Below, piece after piece: positions 1 to 6,701 of a DNA stretch of 11,194 nucleotides. Positions within the stretch are counted from its first letter, which is position 1, and each line of letters starts with the position of its first letter. Below the pieces are notes generated by a model. That model was not told the origin of the DNA, did no database searches, and worked only from the letters and a program-made list of their open reading frames with translations. Source of the stretch: Anaerolineales bacterium (lineage in GTDB: Bacteria; Chloroflexota; Anaerolineae; Anaerolineales; E44-bin32); NCBI GenBank assembly GCA_030606845.1, contig JAUWFP010000047.1, forward strand, positions 1-11,194, in the 5' to 3' direction. The position numbers were made by a program, and so were the translations under genes.

Positions 1-30
1 GCGGGCGTTATCACAGAGATCCTGGAATAG
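1..30 (+). CDS. tuf: Elongation factor Tu, C-terminal end only (partial)
   Basis: The first 30 bases read in frame 1 as AGVITEILE followed by TAG. This matches the conserved EF-Tu C-terminus (family pattern GxGVVTEILE or similar). EF-Tu is the GTPase that delivers aminoacyl-tRNA to the ribosomal A site. Only nine codons are visible, so the call rests on this short tail plus context: in many bacteria tuf is the last gene of the str operon and lies directly before rpsJ. Only 7 bases separate its stop from the S10 start, and the S10 ribosome-binding site overlaps the tuf stop codon. This suggests co-transcription and perhaps translational coupling. Confidence 0.85.
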   Translation, partial: AGVITEILE

Positions 31-37
31 GTGAACA

Positions 38-346
38 ATGGCAAAACAGAAGATTCGTATCCGGCTGAAGGCATATGACCATCGGGTGCTCGACACATCG
101 GCGCAGCGAATTGTTGAAACCGCCGAGCGCACAGGTGCAAAAGTAGTGGGACCAGTCCCTCTGCCAACGAGAATTGAGCGGTTCACAGTCCGCCGGTCGA
201 CGTTCATCGATAAGGACTCACATGAGCATTTTGAGATTAGGACTCACAAGCGCTTAATTGATGTCATGGAGCCAGATACAAAGACGATTGATACACTAAT
301 GCGTTTGAATCTTCCAGCCGGTGTAGATATTGAGATTAAGATTTAA
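38..346 (+). CDS. rpsJ: 30S ribosomal protein S10
   Basis: S10 is a 30S head protein that also serves as NusE in transcription antitermination. The 102-residue product has the usual family length. It carries the N-terminal strand IRIRLKAYDH (residues 6-15), the extended-loop motif GPVPLPT (38-44) and the SHEHFEIRTHKRLID block (61-75). The ATG start is supported by an AGGTGA-like ribosome-binding site at 29-34 that overlaps the tuf stop. The gene is complete and unremarkable. It is followed by an unusually long 199-base spacer, whereas rpsJ and rplC usually lie close together. Confidence 0.98.
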   Translation: MAKQKIRIRLKAYDHRVLDTSAQRIVETAERTGAKVVGPVPLPTRIERFTVRRSTFIDKDSHEHFEIRTHKRLIDVMEPDTKTIDTLMRLNLPAGVDIEIKI

Positions 347-545
347 CAATTGATTTTGGTGCCCCGGAGAACAGAACAATCTTAGGGTGCACGAGTAGCA
401 AAGTGGCCGTGTAAGAGCCGGACGGGCGAATGGAACACCAATCCGAGCTTCCTTTCCCTGGCGGTTTACTACACGGTGATCGGGGATGATGCAGCCAAGC
501 CCTGGCTGACAGTCCCGTCAAGGAATTTGAAATAGGAGAGAGAGA
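347..545 (+). promoter_or_regulatory. Long rpsJ-rplC spacer with nested inverted repeats; candidate structured leader
   Basis: No plausible gene fills these 199 bases. By eye there are nested complementary segments: CCCCG 362-366 with CGGGG 481-485, CCGTGTA 407-413 with TACACGG 470-476, GCCGG 417-421 with CTGGC 458-462 (one G-U pair), and GGAA 432-435 with TTCC 449-452. A separate hairpin is formed by CAGCCA 492-497 and TGGCTG 503-508 around a 5-base loop. GACGGG 421-426 could instead pair with CCCGTC 514-519, giving an alternative fold or pseudoknot. No T-tract follows the hairpin, so it is not a classic terminator. A leader for translational or attenuation control of rplC-rplD is an inference. 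The rplC ribosome-binding site AGGAG is at 534-538. Confidence 0.35.
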
Positions 546-1175
546 ATGAAAGGGCTTATTGGCAAGAAAGTCGGCATGACCCAGGTTTTCGATGAATCGG
601 GCAATATTGTCCCGGTTACGCTAATCGAAGCTGGGCCTTGTTATGTCACGATCATTCGCCACCCAAAGCGCGATCACTATAAAGCCGTTCAGCTCGGTTT
701 TGGTGAAGCCAAACCCAAGCATCTCTCAGGTGGTCAATTGGGTCATCTGAAGAAGAACGATTTGCCGCCGCTGCGCTATCTGCGTGAATTCCGGGTGAAA
801 TCGGTTGAAGATCTGAAAGAAGGGGATCAGCTCAAGGTAGATGTTTTTCAGGTTGGGGATTTTGTAGACGTCACCGGCATCAGCAAAGGCAAGGGGTTTG
901 CCGGCGGAATAAAACGACATAGGTTTCACAGGGGACCCAAGACGCATGGCCAGTCTGATCGCGAACGTGCCCCCGGATCAGCGGGCGCAGGCTCAACCCC
1001 CGGTCGAGTTTTTAAGGGGAAGAAAATGCCGGGACACATGGGCACGGCAAGGGTGACATCGCAGAACATTCGCGTGGAATTAATTGATCCTGAGCGAAAT
1101 TTACTAGGCGTCCGTGGAAGTGTGCCGGGTGCCCGGGGCAGCGTTGTCATGATCAAAGAAGTACGTAAGCAATAG
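546..1175 (+). CDS. rplC: 50S ribosomal protein L3
   Basis: L3 is an early 50S assembly protein whose long extension reaches the peptidyl-transferase centre. The product is 209 residues, the usual length. It opens with the typical GLIGKKVGMTQVF (3-15). The conserved extension spans roughly 113-175: SKGKGFAGG, then GPKTHGQSDR (130-139), then TPGRVFKGKKMPGHMG (151-166). At the position of the glutamine that PrmB methylates in E. coli, just before TPG, this protein appears to have Ser150. This is common outside Proteobacteria. The start is supported by AGGAG seven bases upstream. The gene leads a tight run with rplD, rplW and rplB. Confidence 0.99.
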   Translation: MKGLIGKKVGMTQVFDESGNIVPVTLIEAGPCYVTIIRHPKRDHYKAVQLGFGEAKPKHLSGGQLGHLKKNDLPPLRYLREFRVKSVEDLKEGDQLKVDVFQVGDFVDVTGISKGKGFAGGIKRHRFHRGPKTHGQSDRERAPGSAGAGSTPGRVFKGKKMPGHMGTARVTSQNIRVELIDPERNLLGVRGSVPGARGSVVMIKEVRKQ

Positions 1176-1192
1176 GTCCTCCGGAGCGAGCG

Positions 1193-1816
1193 ATGAAAGT
1201 AGACGTTATTGACATTAAAGGAAAGAAGATAGATACCACGGAGCTCCCTCCGCAGATCTTTGAAGCGCCGATCAAGCGTGATCTGATGCATCAGGCACTC
1301 GTTCGACAGCTTGCCAATGCTCGGTTAGGGACCCACAAGACCAAGTCGCGGGGCGAAGTCCGTGGCGGTGGCGCGAAACCGTGGCGTCAAAAAGGCACTG
1401 GACGAGCGCGGCATGGATCACGCCGTTCGCCAATCTGGGTTGGCGGTGGGGGAGCCCATACGCCTCGGCCGCGTGATTACAGCAAGAAAATGCCCCGAAA
1501 AATGCGCCGGGCGGCTTTGTGCTCCGCACTGTCGGTTAAAGCTGCTCAAAATGAGATCATCGTGCTTGATAAGTTCTCAATGGCTGCGCCGAAGACGAAG
1601 GAAATGATAGAGGTGATCAATCGAATCGCCGGACAAGCAAGCACATTGATCATCCTGCCGGGCGAGAATACCAATGTTGAGTTATCGGCGCGCAACCTGC
1701 AGAAAGTTAAAACATTGCGAGCTAATTACTTGAATATTCGCGATTTACTGGGATACGAGCGGCTGGTGATGCCGCTGGACGTGCTGGATGTGATCCAGTC
1801 GTATCTGGGCAGCTGA
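1193..1816 (+). CDS. rplD: 50S ribosomal protein L4
   Basis: L4 binds 23S rRNA domain I. Its basic loop lines the exit-tunnel constriction, and in Enterobacteria it also represses the S10 operon. The 207-residue product has the usual length. The loop occupies about residues 46-105 and includes GGGAKPWRQKGTGRARHGSR (58-77) and IWVGGGGAHTPRPRDY (81-96), both strongly conserved. The C-terminal globular part reads normally, including NLQKVKTLRANYLNIRDLL near 168-186. A GGAG site six bases before the ATG supports the start. The gap after rplC is 17 bases. Whether L4 regulates this operon is unknown; the spacer at 347-545 would be a place to look. Confidence 0.99.
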   Translation: MKVDVIDIKGKKIDTTELPPQIFEAPIKRDLMHQALVRQLANARLGTHKTKSRGEVRGGGAKPWRQKGTGRARHGSRRSPIWVGGGGAHTPRPRDYSKKMPRKMRRAALCSALSVKAAQNEIIVLDKFSMAAPKTKEMIEVINRIAGQASTLIILPGENTNVELSARNLQKVKTLRANYLNIRDLLGYERLVMPLDVLDVIQSYLGS

Positions 1817-1827
1817 GGAGCGTCGAG

Positions 1828-2130
1828 ATGACAACAATATACGATATCCTGCGTCGCCCGCTTATTACAGAGAAGACGAGCTTTCAGAGCAGTAATCTGA
1901 ATCAATTCACTTTCGAAGTTGGCTCGAAAGCTAATAAGCAGCAGATCAAAGAAGCGGTTGAGGCGATGTTCGATGTAACGGTCCTGCGCGTGAATGTTAT
2001 AAATCGACCCGCAAAGGTGGCGCGTAGTTTGCGGAACCGCCGACGACAAGTGCGGCGAGGCGCATACAAGAAAGCGATTGTTACCCTGAAGCCAGGGGAC
2101 AACATTGATGTGTTCGAAGGGGTTCTTTAA
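1828..2130 (+). CDS. rplW: 50S ribosomal protein L23
   Basis: L23 sits at the polypeptide exit and is the docking site for trigger factor and SRP. The 100-residue product has the family core: ILRRPLITEKT (7-17), then FTFEVGSKANKQQIKEAVE (27-45). A basic loop follows at about 60-83, with an RNRRRQVRRG segment (69-78) before the conserved YKKAIVTLKPGD (80-91). GAGGAG overlaps the rplD stop seven bases before the start, so the two genes are probably coupled. The stop TAA shares one base with the rplB start (TAATG). Confidence 0.98.
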   Translation: MTTIYDILRRPLITEKTSFQSSNLNQFTFEVGSKANKQQIKEAVEAMFDVTVLRVNVINRPAKVARSLRNRRRQVRRGAYKKAIVTLKPGDNIDVFEGVL

Positions 2131-2966
2131 TGCCGGTAAAAAAATATAAACCCACATCACCCGGTCGCCGGGGAATGAGCGGACATACATTTGAGGAGAT
2201 CACGAAGACGAAGCCTGAGGCCTCGCTTCTGATCGCCAGGAAACGCTATGCAGGGCGCAATAATTCGGGGCGAATCACAGTTCGACATCGCGGAGGCGGA
2301 CATAAACGCCATATTCGAAAGGTCGACTTCAAGCGGGATAAGCGGGAAATAGCGGCTCGAGTGGCTGCAATTGAGTATGACCCCAATCGCTCTGCCCGCC
2401 TGGCACTTCTTCACTATAACGATGGCGAGAAACGATACATCCTCGCGCCTTTGGGATTGCAAGTCGGCGATATTGTAATTGCGGGTCCCAAGGTGGAAAT
2501 TCGCCCGGGTAATAGTCTGCCGCTGGCGAGCATCCCATTGGGAACGACCATTCACAACATCGAGCTGAGCGAAGGGCGCGGCGGCCAGGTGGTGAGATCC
2601 GCAGGTACATCAGCACAGTTGCTGGGTAAAGAGGGCGCCTATGCGGCCATCCGTCTGCCATCAGGCGAAGTACGCAGAGTTCGCCAGGCATGCTACGCAA
2701 CCGTTGGAGAAGTCGGCAACCCTGATCATGGCAACATAAAATTGGGGAAGGCCGGGCGTAAACGTCATAGGGGATTCCGACCTGCGGTGCGTGGATCAGC
2801 GATGAGCCCGCGCGATCACCCTCATGGTGGCGGCGAGGGAAGATCCCCGATTGGTTTGCCCGGACCGAAGAGTCCGTGGGGTAAGCCGACGCTGGGCAAG
2901 AAGACACGCCAGAATAAGCGCACGGAGAAATACATTATCCGTCACCGATCAAAGCGTCGCCGTTAG
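2130..2966 (+). CDS. rplB: 50S ribosomal protein L2
   Basis: L2 is among the most conserved 50S proteins. It binds domain IV of 23S rRNA and is needed for subunit association and peptidyl-transferase activity. The product is 278 residues, close to the usual 275. Visible signatures are GRNNSGRITVRHRGGGHKR (47-65 region) and the C-terminal DHPHGGGEGR (229-238). Its first histidine, His230, corresponds to the functionally important His229 of E. coli. The tail is rich in Lys and Arg, as expected. It overlaps the rplW stop by one base, with AAGGGG inside rplW as ribosome-binding site. A 192-codon antisense frame under this gene is a shadow of its sequence. Confidence 0.99.
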   Translation: MPVKKYKPTSPGRRGMSGHTFEEITKTKPEASLLIARKRYAGRNNSGRITVRHRGGGHKRHIRKVDFKRDKREIAARVAAIEYDPNRSARLALLHYNDGEKRYILAPLGLQVGDIVIAGPKVEIRPGNSLPLASIPLGTTIHNIELSEGRGGQVVRSAGTSAQLLGKEGAYAAIRLPSGEVRRVRQACYATVGEVGNPDHGNIKLGKAGRKRHRGFRPAVRGSAMSPRDHPHGGGEGRSPIGLPGPKSPWGKPTLGKKTRQNKRTEKYIIRHRSKRRR

Positions 2967-3000
2967 CTTTTCAAATCATAAACGGTGGAGGCGAAGAAGA

Positions 3001-3291
3001 ATGTCTAGATCATTGAAAAAGGGTCCCTTTATTGACCCGAAGTTACTAAGAAAAGTTGAAGAGATGAACGAGCGCGGCGATAAGACCGTCATCCGAACGT
3101 GGAGTCGGGCGAGCACCATCTTCCCGCAAATGGTCGGTCATACGCTCGCCGTGCATGACGGCCGGCGCCATGTGCCGATTTACATCACCGAGAATATGGT
3201 TGGCCATAAGCTGGGGGAATTCGCGCCCACCCGTACTTTTCGAGGACACGTTGGTAGAGACAGGACCACTCGCACGAGGGAAGAAGCATGA
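3001..3291 (+). CDS. rpsS: 30S ribosomal protein S19
   Basis: S19 lies in the 30S head near the A-site finger and forms a complex with S13. The product from this start is 96 residues, close to the family's usual length of about 92. It begins with the diagnostic MSRSLKKGPFID (1-12). It contains the core IRTWSRASTIFPQMVGHTL (31-49) and HVPIYITENMVGHKLGEFAPTRTF (57-80). The frame is open back to 2824, but GGAGG at 2987-2991 and the conserved N-terminus fix the start at 3001. Its stop overlaps rplV by four bases (ATGA). The 34-base gap after rplB contains nothing notable beyond the ribosome-binding site. Confidence 0.98.
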   Translation: MSRSLKKGPFIDPKLLRKVEEMNERGDKTVIRTWSRASTIFPQMVGHTLAVHDGRRHVPIYITENMVGHKLGEFAPTRTFRGHVGRDRTTRTREEA

Positions 3292-3647
3292 TAGATCCTG
3301 TCGATGTGCGCGCGAAAGTTCGATATGTCTCGATATCACCGCAGAAAGTGCGGCTGGTCATCGATCTTGTACGCGGCATGAATGTCGTTGAGGCGATGAG
3401 CGCATTGCGGTTTGAGCAGAAAGCTGCAGCCAAGCCGGTCTATAAACTGCTTCGCTCTGCTGTGGCGAACGCCGAGGAGAACATGGGTCTCAGTAGAGAT
3501 GATCTCTTTGTGCACACCATTTATGCTGATGCTGGCCCTACCCGCCGCTGGAGGCGCTTCGGCGCACGCGGACGGTTCAAGCCATTGTTGCGACGCTCTT
3601 CACATATTAGCGTCATCCTGCGCGAGCGAGAGGCTGAGGCGGCCTGA
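3288..3647 (+). CDS. rplV: 50S ribosomal protein L22
   Basis: L22 touches all domains of 23S rRNA, and its beta-hairpin forms part of the exit-tunnel constriction. The product is 119 residues, a few more than the typical 110-115. The N-terminal region reads VRYVSISPQKVRLVIDLVRG (11-30) and the middle has the SAVANAEENMGL block (57-68). The tunnel hairpin spans about 82-104, including RRWRRFGARGRFKPLLRRSSHI, a normal basic loop. The start is an ATGA overlap with rpsS, with GAGGG seven bases upstream inside rpsS. A 101-base spacer follows, which is unusual because rplV and rpsC commonly abut or overlap. Confidence 0.98.
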   Translation: MIDPVDVRAKVRYVSISPQKVRLVIDLVRGMNVVEAMSALRFEQKAAAKPVYKLLRSAVANAEENMGLSRDDLFVHTIYADAGPTRRWRRFGARGRFKPLLRRSSHISVILREREAEAA

Positions 3648-3748
3648 GAAGAACCTAAGCCTGACCACTGAGCGGGAGCCAATCTCGTTGAGATAATATC
3701 CAGCTCGTGGCGGGGAGAATAGTAAGGATTTGAGCGAAAGGAGATAGT
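3648..3748 (+). other. 101-base rplV-rpsC spacer
   Basis: No gene is visible here. It holds a short hairpin, ATCTC 3682-3686 with GAGAT 3690-3694 around a three-base loop, which is not followed by a T-run. The rpsC ribosome-binding site AAAGGAG is at 3737-3743. A TTGAGA hexamer at 3688-3693 resembles a -35 box, but no good -10 box lies at the right distance, so I do not call a promoter. Confidence 0.4.
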
Positions 3749-4423
3749 ATGGGGCGCAAAGTCCATCCAATAGGTTTTCGTCTGAAGATCAATAAAACCT
3801 GGGACTCCCGTTGGTTTGCAACGCCAGATAAATATGCAGATCAATTGCACGAGGATCGTGAGATTCGTAATGTGATATTCAAAGCCACGCCGAGGGCGGG
3901 CATTTCGAAAATTGAAATCGAGCGCTTCCCGAATAGCGTCCAGATCATTGTTCACACGGCTCGGCCGGGGATTGTCATCGGCCGCAAGGGTGCGAACGTG
4001 AAGGAACTGCGTCGCATGATTCAGGAATTGACAGGCACAACCGTAAAGCTCGATATTTCAGAAATCAAAGAACCTGATCTCGATGCTCGGCTGGTGGCAG
4101 AGAACATCGCCAATCAGCTTGAGCGACGCATCAGCCATCGCCGGGCGATGCAGCGGGCAATCGGGCAGACAATGAGGCAAGGGGCTGAGGGCATTAAGGT
4201 AATGTGCTCGGGCCGGCTGGGCGGCAATGAAATGGCTCGCCGTGAGTGGATGCGTGAGGGACGTGTTCCAGCGCAAACGCTGCGAGCGGACATAGACTTT
4301 GCTCGCGTTGATGCTGGGACGAGCTACGGCCGCATTGGGGTCAAGGTTTGGATTTATAAAGGCGAGATATTACCAGAAGCTTTAAATGAGTCGGAAGCGA
4401 TGGATGTGTACGTCAGCGAGTGA
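3749..4423 (+). CDS. rpsC: 30S ribosomal protein S3
   Basis: S3 lines the mRNA entry tunnel and contributes to the ribosome's helicase activity. The product is 224 residues, within the family range. The N-terminus GRKVHPIGFRL (2-12) is diagnostic. The KH domain has its GRKG loop at 78-81 within IVIGRKGANVKELRRMI. The C-terminal domain carries SGRLGGNEMARREW (154-167) and GVKVWIYKGEILP (197-209). Of the residues tied to helicase activity in E. coli (Arg131, Arg132, Lys135), both arginines are present, but position 135 is Gln here. The ATG is preceded by a strong AAAGGAG five bases upstream. The 101-base gap before it suggests initiation independent of rplV. Confidence 0.99.
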   Translation: MGRKVHPIGFRLKINKTWDSRWFATPDKYADQLHEDREIRNVIFKATPRAGISKIEIERFPNSVQIIVHTARPGIVIGRKGANVKELRRMIQELTGTTVKLDISEIKEPDLDARLVAENIANQLERRISHRRAMQRAIGQTMRQGAEGIKVMCSGRLGGNEMARREWMREGRVPAQTLRADIDFARVDAGTSYGRIGVKVWIYKGEILPEALNESEAMDVYVSE

Positions 4424-4456
4424 GATGTCTCATTTCCTGAGCGATGAGGTGTGGCG

Positions 4457-4879
4457 ATGTTGATGCCAAAGCGATCTAAACATAGAAAGCAAATGCGCGG
4501 GCGGATGAAAGGGAAAGCAAGCCGCGGGACGGAAGTCACTTTCGGCGATTATGGCTTGCAAGCGCTCGAACCCGGTTGGGTGACTGCGCGTCAAATCGAG
4601 GCTGCCCGAAGGGCGTTGGTGCGATATATGCGCCGCCGCGGGAAAGTATGGATTCGGATTTTCCCTGATAAACCGGTGACGCAGAAAGCAGCTGAGACAC
4701 GCATGGGCAAAGGGAAAGGCGCCGTTGATCATTGGGTGGCAGTTGTAAAGCCGGGAAGAATCATGTTTGAACTCTCTGGTTTGGACGAAGAAGCAGCCAA
4801 GGAAGCGATGCGCTTGGCTACGCATAAACTCTCGATTAAAACCAAGTTCACCTCGCGTGATTCACTTGGGAGGGGATAA
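4457..4879 (+). CDS. rplP: 50S ribosomal protein L16
   Basis: L16 stabilises the A-site tRNA region of the 50S subunit and is assembled late. From this start the product is 140 residues and begins MLMPKRSKHRKQMRGRMKG, matching the family start MLMPKR. The conserved RMGKGKG (82-88) includes Arg82, at the position of the arginine hydroxylated in E. coli. A GTG two codons upstream (4451) is in frame, but it overlaps the GAGGTG ribosome-binding site at 4446-4451. I therefore choose 4457. The 33-base gap after rpsC contains CTCAT 4429-4433 and ATGAG 4444-4448, which could pair and partly hide that site; this is weak evidence. Confidence 0.98.
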   Translation: MLMPKRSKHRKQMRGRMKGKASRGTEVTFGDYGLQALEPGWVTARQIEAARRALVRYMRRRGKVWIRIFPDKPVTQKAAETRMGKGKGAVDHWVAVVKPGRIMFELSGLDEEAAKEAMRLATHKLSIKTKFTSRDSLGRG

Positions 4880-4882
4880 GCG

Positions 4883-5098
4883 ATGAAGACGGTAGAAATC
4901 CGAAAAGCATCCACCGAAGAAATTCAAACCTATCTCGACGATGCTCGAGAGGATTACTTCAAGCTGCGCTTTCGGTTTACGACAGGGCAATTGACAGATC
5001 ACACTCGTTTGAACATCGCCCGCAAGGAGATAGCGAGACTTGCGACGATATTGCATGAACGAGAGCTAGGTATCGAGAGCGAAGGAAGTGAAAAATGA
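4883..5098 (+). CDS. rpmC: 50S ribosomal protein L29
   Basis: L29 is a small two-helix protein next to L23 at the exit tunnel, where it helps form the docking surface for nascent-chain factors. The 71-residue product has the usual pattern: an EIRKASTEEI opening (5-14), an acidic/aromatic first helix containing LDDAREDYFKLRFRFTTGQL, and a second helix with LNIARKEIARLATILHERE (43-61). It lies three bases after rplP, with an AGGGG-type ribosome-binding site overlapping the rplP stop. Its own stop overlaps rpsQ by four bases (ATGA). Confidence 0.97.
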   Translation: MKTVEIRKASTEEIQTYLDDAREDYFKLRFRFTTGQLTDHTRLNIARKEIARLATILHERELGIESEGSEK

Positions 5099-5406
5099 CC
5101 AATACGCGACGCCGCTTGATTGGTGTGGTCACACGAATAAAATCTGAGAAGACTGTGACTGTACGGATTGACCGCAGCTCCCGACATCCACTTTATGGGA
5201 AGGTGCTCCGCACTAATAAAAATTATCTTGCCCATGATGAACTGGGCTGCCACATTGGGGACCAGGTGAAAATGATCGAGAGTCGCCCAATCTCGAAGCG
5301 GAAACGCTGGGTGGTGGAGGAGATCCTTCAACGCCAGAGCGAGTTAGAAGCCAGTTTGAGTGCTGTGGAAACACAGGATGAAGTGGACGTGGAGGCGGAA
5401 GCATGA
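5095..5406 (+). CDS. rpsQ: 30S ribosomal protein S17 with acidic C-terminal tail
   Basis: S17 is a primary 16S rRNA-binding protein of OB-fold type. Residues 1-80 are typical: RRRLIGVVTRIKSEKTVTVR (5-24), HPLYGKVLR (31-39), then GDQVKMIESRPISKRKRWVV (55-74). The family usually ends near residue 80-90. Here it continues to 103 with a tail (81-103) holding eight acidic and no basic residues, odd for an rRNA-binding protein. No frameshift is apparent, because the frame runs straight into the ATGA overlap with rplN. The start also overlaps rpmC by four bases, with AAGGA eight bases upstream. The tail may be lineage-specific; its role is unknown. Confidence 0.98.
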   Translation: MTNTRRRLIGVVTRIKSEKTVTVRIDRSSRHPLYGKVLRTNKNYLAHDELGCHIGDQVKMIESRPISKRKRWVVEEILQRQSELEASLSAVETQDEVDVEAEA

Positions 5407-5774
5407 TCCAGCAAGAAAGCCGTCTCAAGGTGGCTGATAATACAGGCGGCCGGGAACTGCTCGTTATCCGAGTACTCGGTGGCTCAAAAAAACGCTATGG
5501 CCGAGTAGGCGATATTATTGTTGGAACGATTAAAACGGCGACTCCGCATGGAGCAGTGAGTAAGAGTGACATCGTCCGAGCAGTGATTGTCAGGACGAAA
5601 AAAGAGTACCGCCGAGACGATGGTTCCTACATTCGCTTCGATGACAATGCCGTAGTAATTCTGGACACCGACGGCAGGAACCCCAAGGGCACTCGCATCT
5701 TTGGCCCAGTAGCTAGAGAGCTGCGCGAGAAGGGGTTCACGAAGATTGTTTCTCTTGCGCCGGAAGTCCTATAG
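5403..5774 (+). CDS. rplN: 50S ribosomal protein L14
   Basis: L14 is a highly conserved beta-barrel protein on the subunit interface, near the factor-binding site, and contacts 16S rRNA through bridge B8. It is also the target of the silencing factor RsfS. The product is 123 residues, the usual length, with MIQQESRLKVADNTGGRE (1-18), GGSKKRYGRVGD (26-37), IRFDDNAVVILD (77-88) and the ending GPVARELREKGFTKIVSLAPEVL. The start overlaps rpsQ by four bases, with GGAGG inside rpsQ seven bases upstream. The stop is immediately followed by, and shares two bases with, the rplX ribosome-binding site. Confidence 0.99.
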   Translation: MIQQESRLKVADNTGGRELLVIRVLGGSKKRYGRVGDIIVGTIKTATPHGAVSKSDIVRAVIVRTKKEYRRDDGSYIRFDDNAVVILDTDGRNPKGTRIFGPVARELREKGFTKIVSLAPEVL

Positions 5775-5778
5775 GAGG
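5773..5778 (+). promoter_or_regulatory. Ribosome-binding site that fixes the rplX start
   Basis: AGGAGG, a perfect anti-16S match, overlaps the rplN TAG stop and sits nine bases before the GTG at 5788. It rules out the upstream in-frame TTG at 5746, which lies inside rplN and lacks such a site. Confidence 0.85.
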
Positions 5779-5787
5779 CTTGTTGCG

Positions 5788-6120
5788 GTGGCTCAGACGT
5801 TAAGAATCAAACGAGGGGACCAAGTGAAGATTATGAGTGGTCGAGATAAGGGCACACAGGGAGAGGTGATCCGTATCTTACCCACGAAAACGAAGATAGT
5901 CGTTCAGGGTGTTAACATCCGTAAGAAACACCAGCGGCAAGTTCAATCTGGTGGACGGACGATGAACCCTGGAATTATTCAATTCGAAGCGCCGATCCAC
6001 ATTTCGAACGTATCGTTGATCTGCCCGAAGTGTAACCAGCCGACACGCATCGGAGTTAGGCGGGTCGATGGCAAAGCTCAACGGTATTGCAAGAAGTGTG
6101 ACGCGGTCATCGACTCCTAA
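5788..6120 (+). CDS. rplX: 50S ribosomal protein L24, zinc-ribbon form
   Basis: L24 initiates 50S assembly and lies near the exit tunnel. I choose the GTG at 5788, giving 110 residues beginning MAQTLRIKRGDQV, because a perfect AGGAGG precedes it and homologues start there. The KOW motif is at about 8-35 (KRGDQVKIMSGRDKGTQGEV). After the usual EAPIHISNVSLICP comes a zinc ribbon with Cys79, Cys82, Cys101 and Cys104. These four cysteines occur in many bacterial L24 proteins and are missing in others. The zinc role is inferred from the CxxC pairs. There are 13 bases between the rplN stop and this start. Confidence 0.97.
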   Translation: MAQTLRIKRGDQVKIMSGRDKGTQGEVIRILPTKTKIVVQGVNIRKKHQRQVQSGGRTMNPGIIQFEAPIHISNVSLICPKCNQPTRIGVRRVDGKAQRYCKKCDAVIDS

Positions 6121-6143
6121 AAGGAAGAGGGAGCCATAACGGA

Positions 6144-6701
6144 ATGGCACATCATCTAAAAGAACAATTCGAAAAGGAAATTCTCCCGACGCTGATGAAG
6201 GAATTCAATCTTGAGAACCTGATGATGGTTCCAAAGATTGAAAAGATCGTTGTAAATGTCGGTGTCGGTGAGGCGATTGACAACGCAAAGGCTCTTGACG
6301 CTGCAATCGGCGATATGACGATCATCACCGGCCAACAGCCTGTTGTGACCAAGGCGCGCAAGAGCATTGCGAACTTCAAACTGCGCGAAGGGAGTTCGAT
6401 TGGCGTAAAGGTCACCCTTCGAGGGGAACGTATGTGGTCTTTCTTCGATCGGTTGGTCAATGTTGCGATGCCGCGCACACGTGACTTTCGTGGAGTGTCC
6501 CCCAACAGTTTTGATGGGCGGGGCAACTACACAGTAGGCATCCGTGAGCAATTGATCTTTCCGGAGATCGCATACGACAAAATAGACAAGGTTCGTGGTT
6601 TTGAAGTCACGTTTGTGACAACAGCACCGAACGATGAGCTTGGGCACCGACTGTTGCAATTACTCGGAATGCCCTTTGGGAAAGGCGAGGTTTATGGCTA
6701 A
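6144..6701 (+). CDS. rplE: 50S ribosomal protein L5
   Basis: L5 binds 5S rRNA in the central protuberance and contacts the P-site tRNA and S13. The 185-residue product is slightly longer than the usual 179-180. The diagnostic segments are VPKIEKIVVNVGVGEA (29-44), GQQPVVTKARKSIANFKLR (63-81) and the FDGRGNYTVGIREQLIFPEI block (123-142). The ATG lies about ten bases after a purine-rich GAGGGAG at 6127-6133. The stop overlaps the S14 start in the eight-base sequence ATGGCTAA, pointing to translational coupling. Confidence 0.99.
   Translation: MAHHLKEQFEKEILPTLMKEFNLENLMMVPKIEKIVVNVGVGEAIDNAKALDAAIGDMTIITGQQPVVTKARKSIANFKLREGSSIGVKVTLRGERMWSFFDRLVNVAMPRTRDFRGVSPNSFDGRGNYTVGIREQLIFPEIAYDKIDKVRGFEVTFVTTAPNDELGHRLLQLLGMPFGKGEVYG

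Noticed and set aside
350..381. TTGATT and ACAATC as promoter boxes downstream of rpsJ
   Set aside because: The spacing is about 20 bases and the -10 match is poor, so an internal promoter is not supported.
492..508. Hairpin CAGCCA/TGGCTG as a rho-independent terminator
   Set aside because: The stem is only six base pairs and no T-run follows, so it is treated only as part of a possible leader.
336..521. 61-codon - strand frame filling the rpsJ-rplC spacer
   Set aside because: It has low-complexity, Pro/Ser-rich translation and no recognisable domain; the spacer is better explained as non-coding.
926..1291. 121-codon - strand frame across rplC/rplD
   Set aside because: It is antisense to two certain genes and its translation resembles no family I know.
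2329..2907. 192-codon open frame on the - strand under rplB
   Set aside because: It lies opposite the highly conserved L2 gene, has no recognisable domain, and reflects codon bias of the + strand gene.
3412..3696. 94-codon + strand frame running from rplV into the spacer
   Set aside because: It is out of frame with L22 over most of its length, with no ribosome-binding site and no recognisable product.
3521..3955. 144-codon - strand frame spanning the rplV-rpsC spacer
   Set aside because: Most of it is antisense to rplV and rpsC, and the spacer portion shows no protein-like features.
5746..5787. Upstream TTG start for L24
   Set aside because: It would lie inside rplN and add 14 residues absent from the family; AGGAGG at 5773-5778 points to the GTG at 5788.
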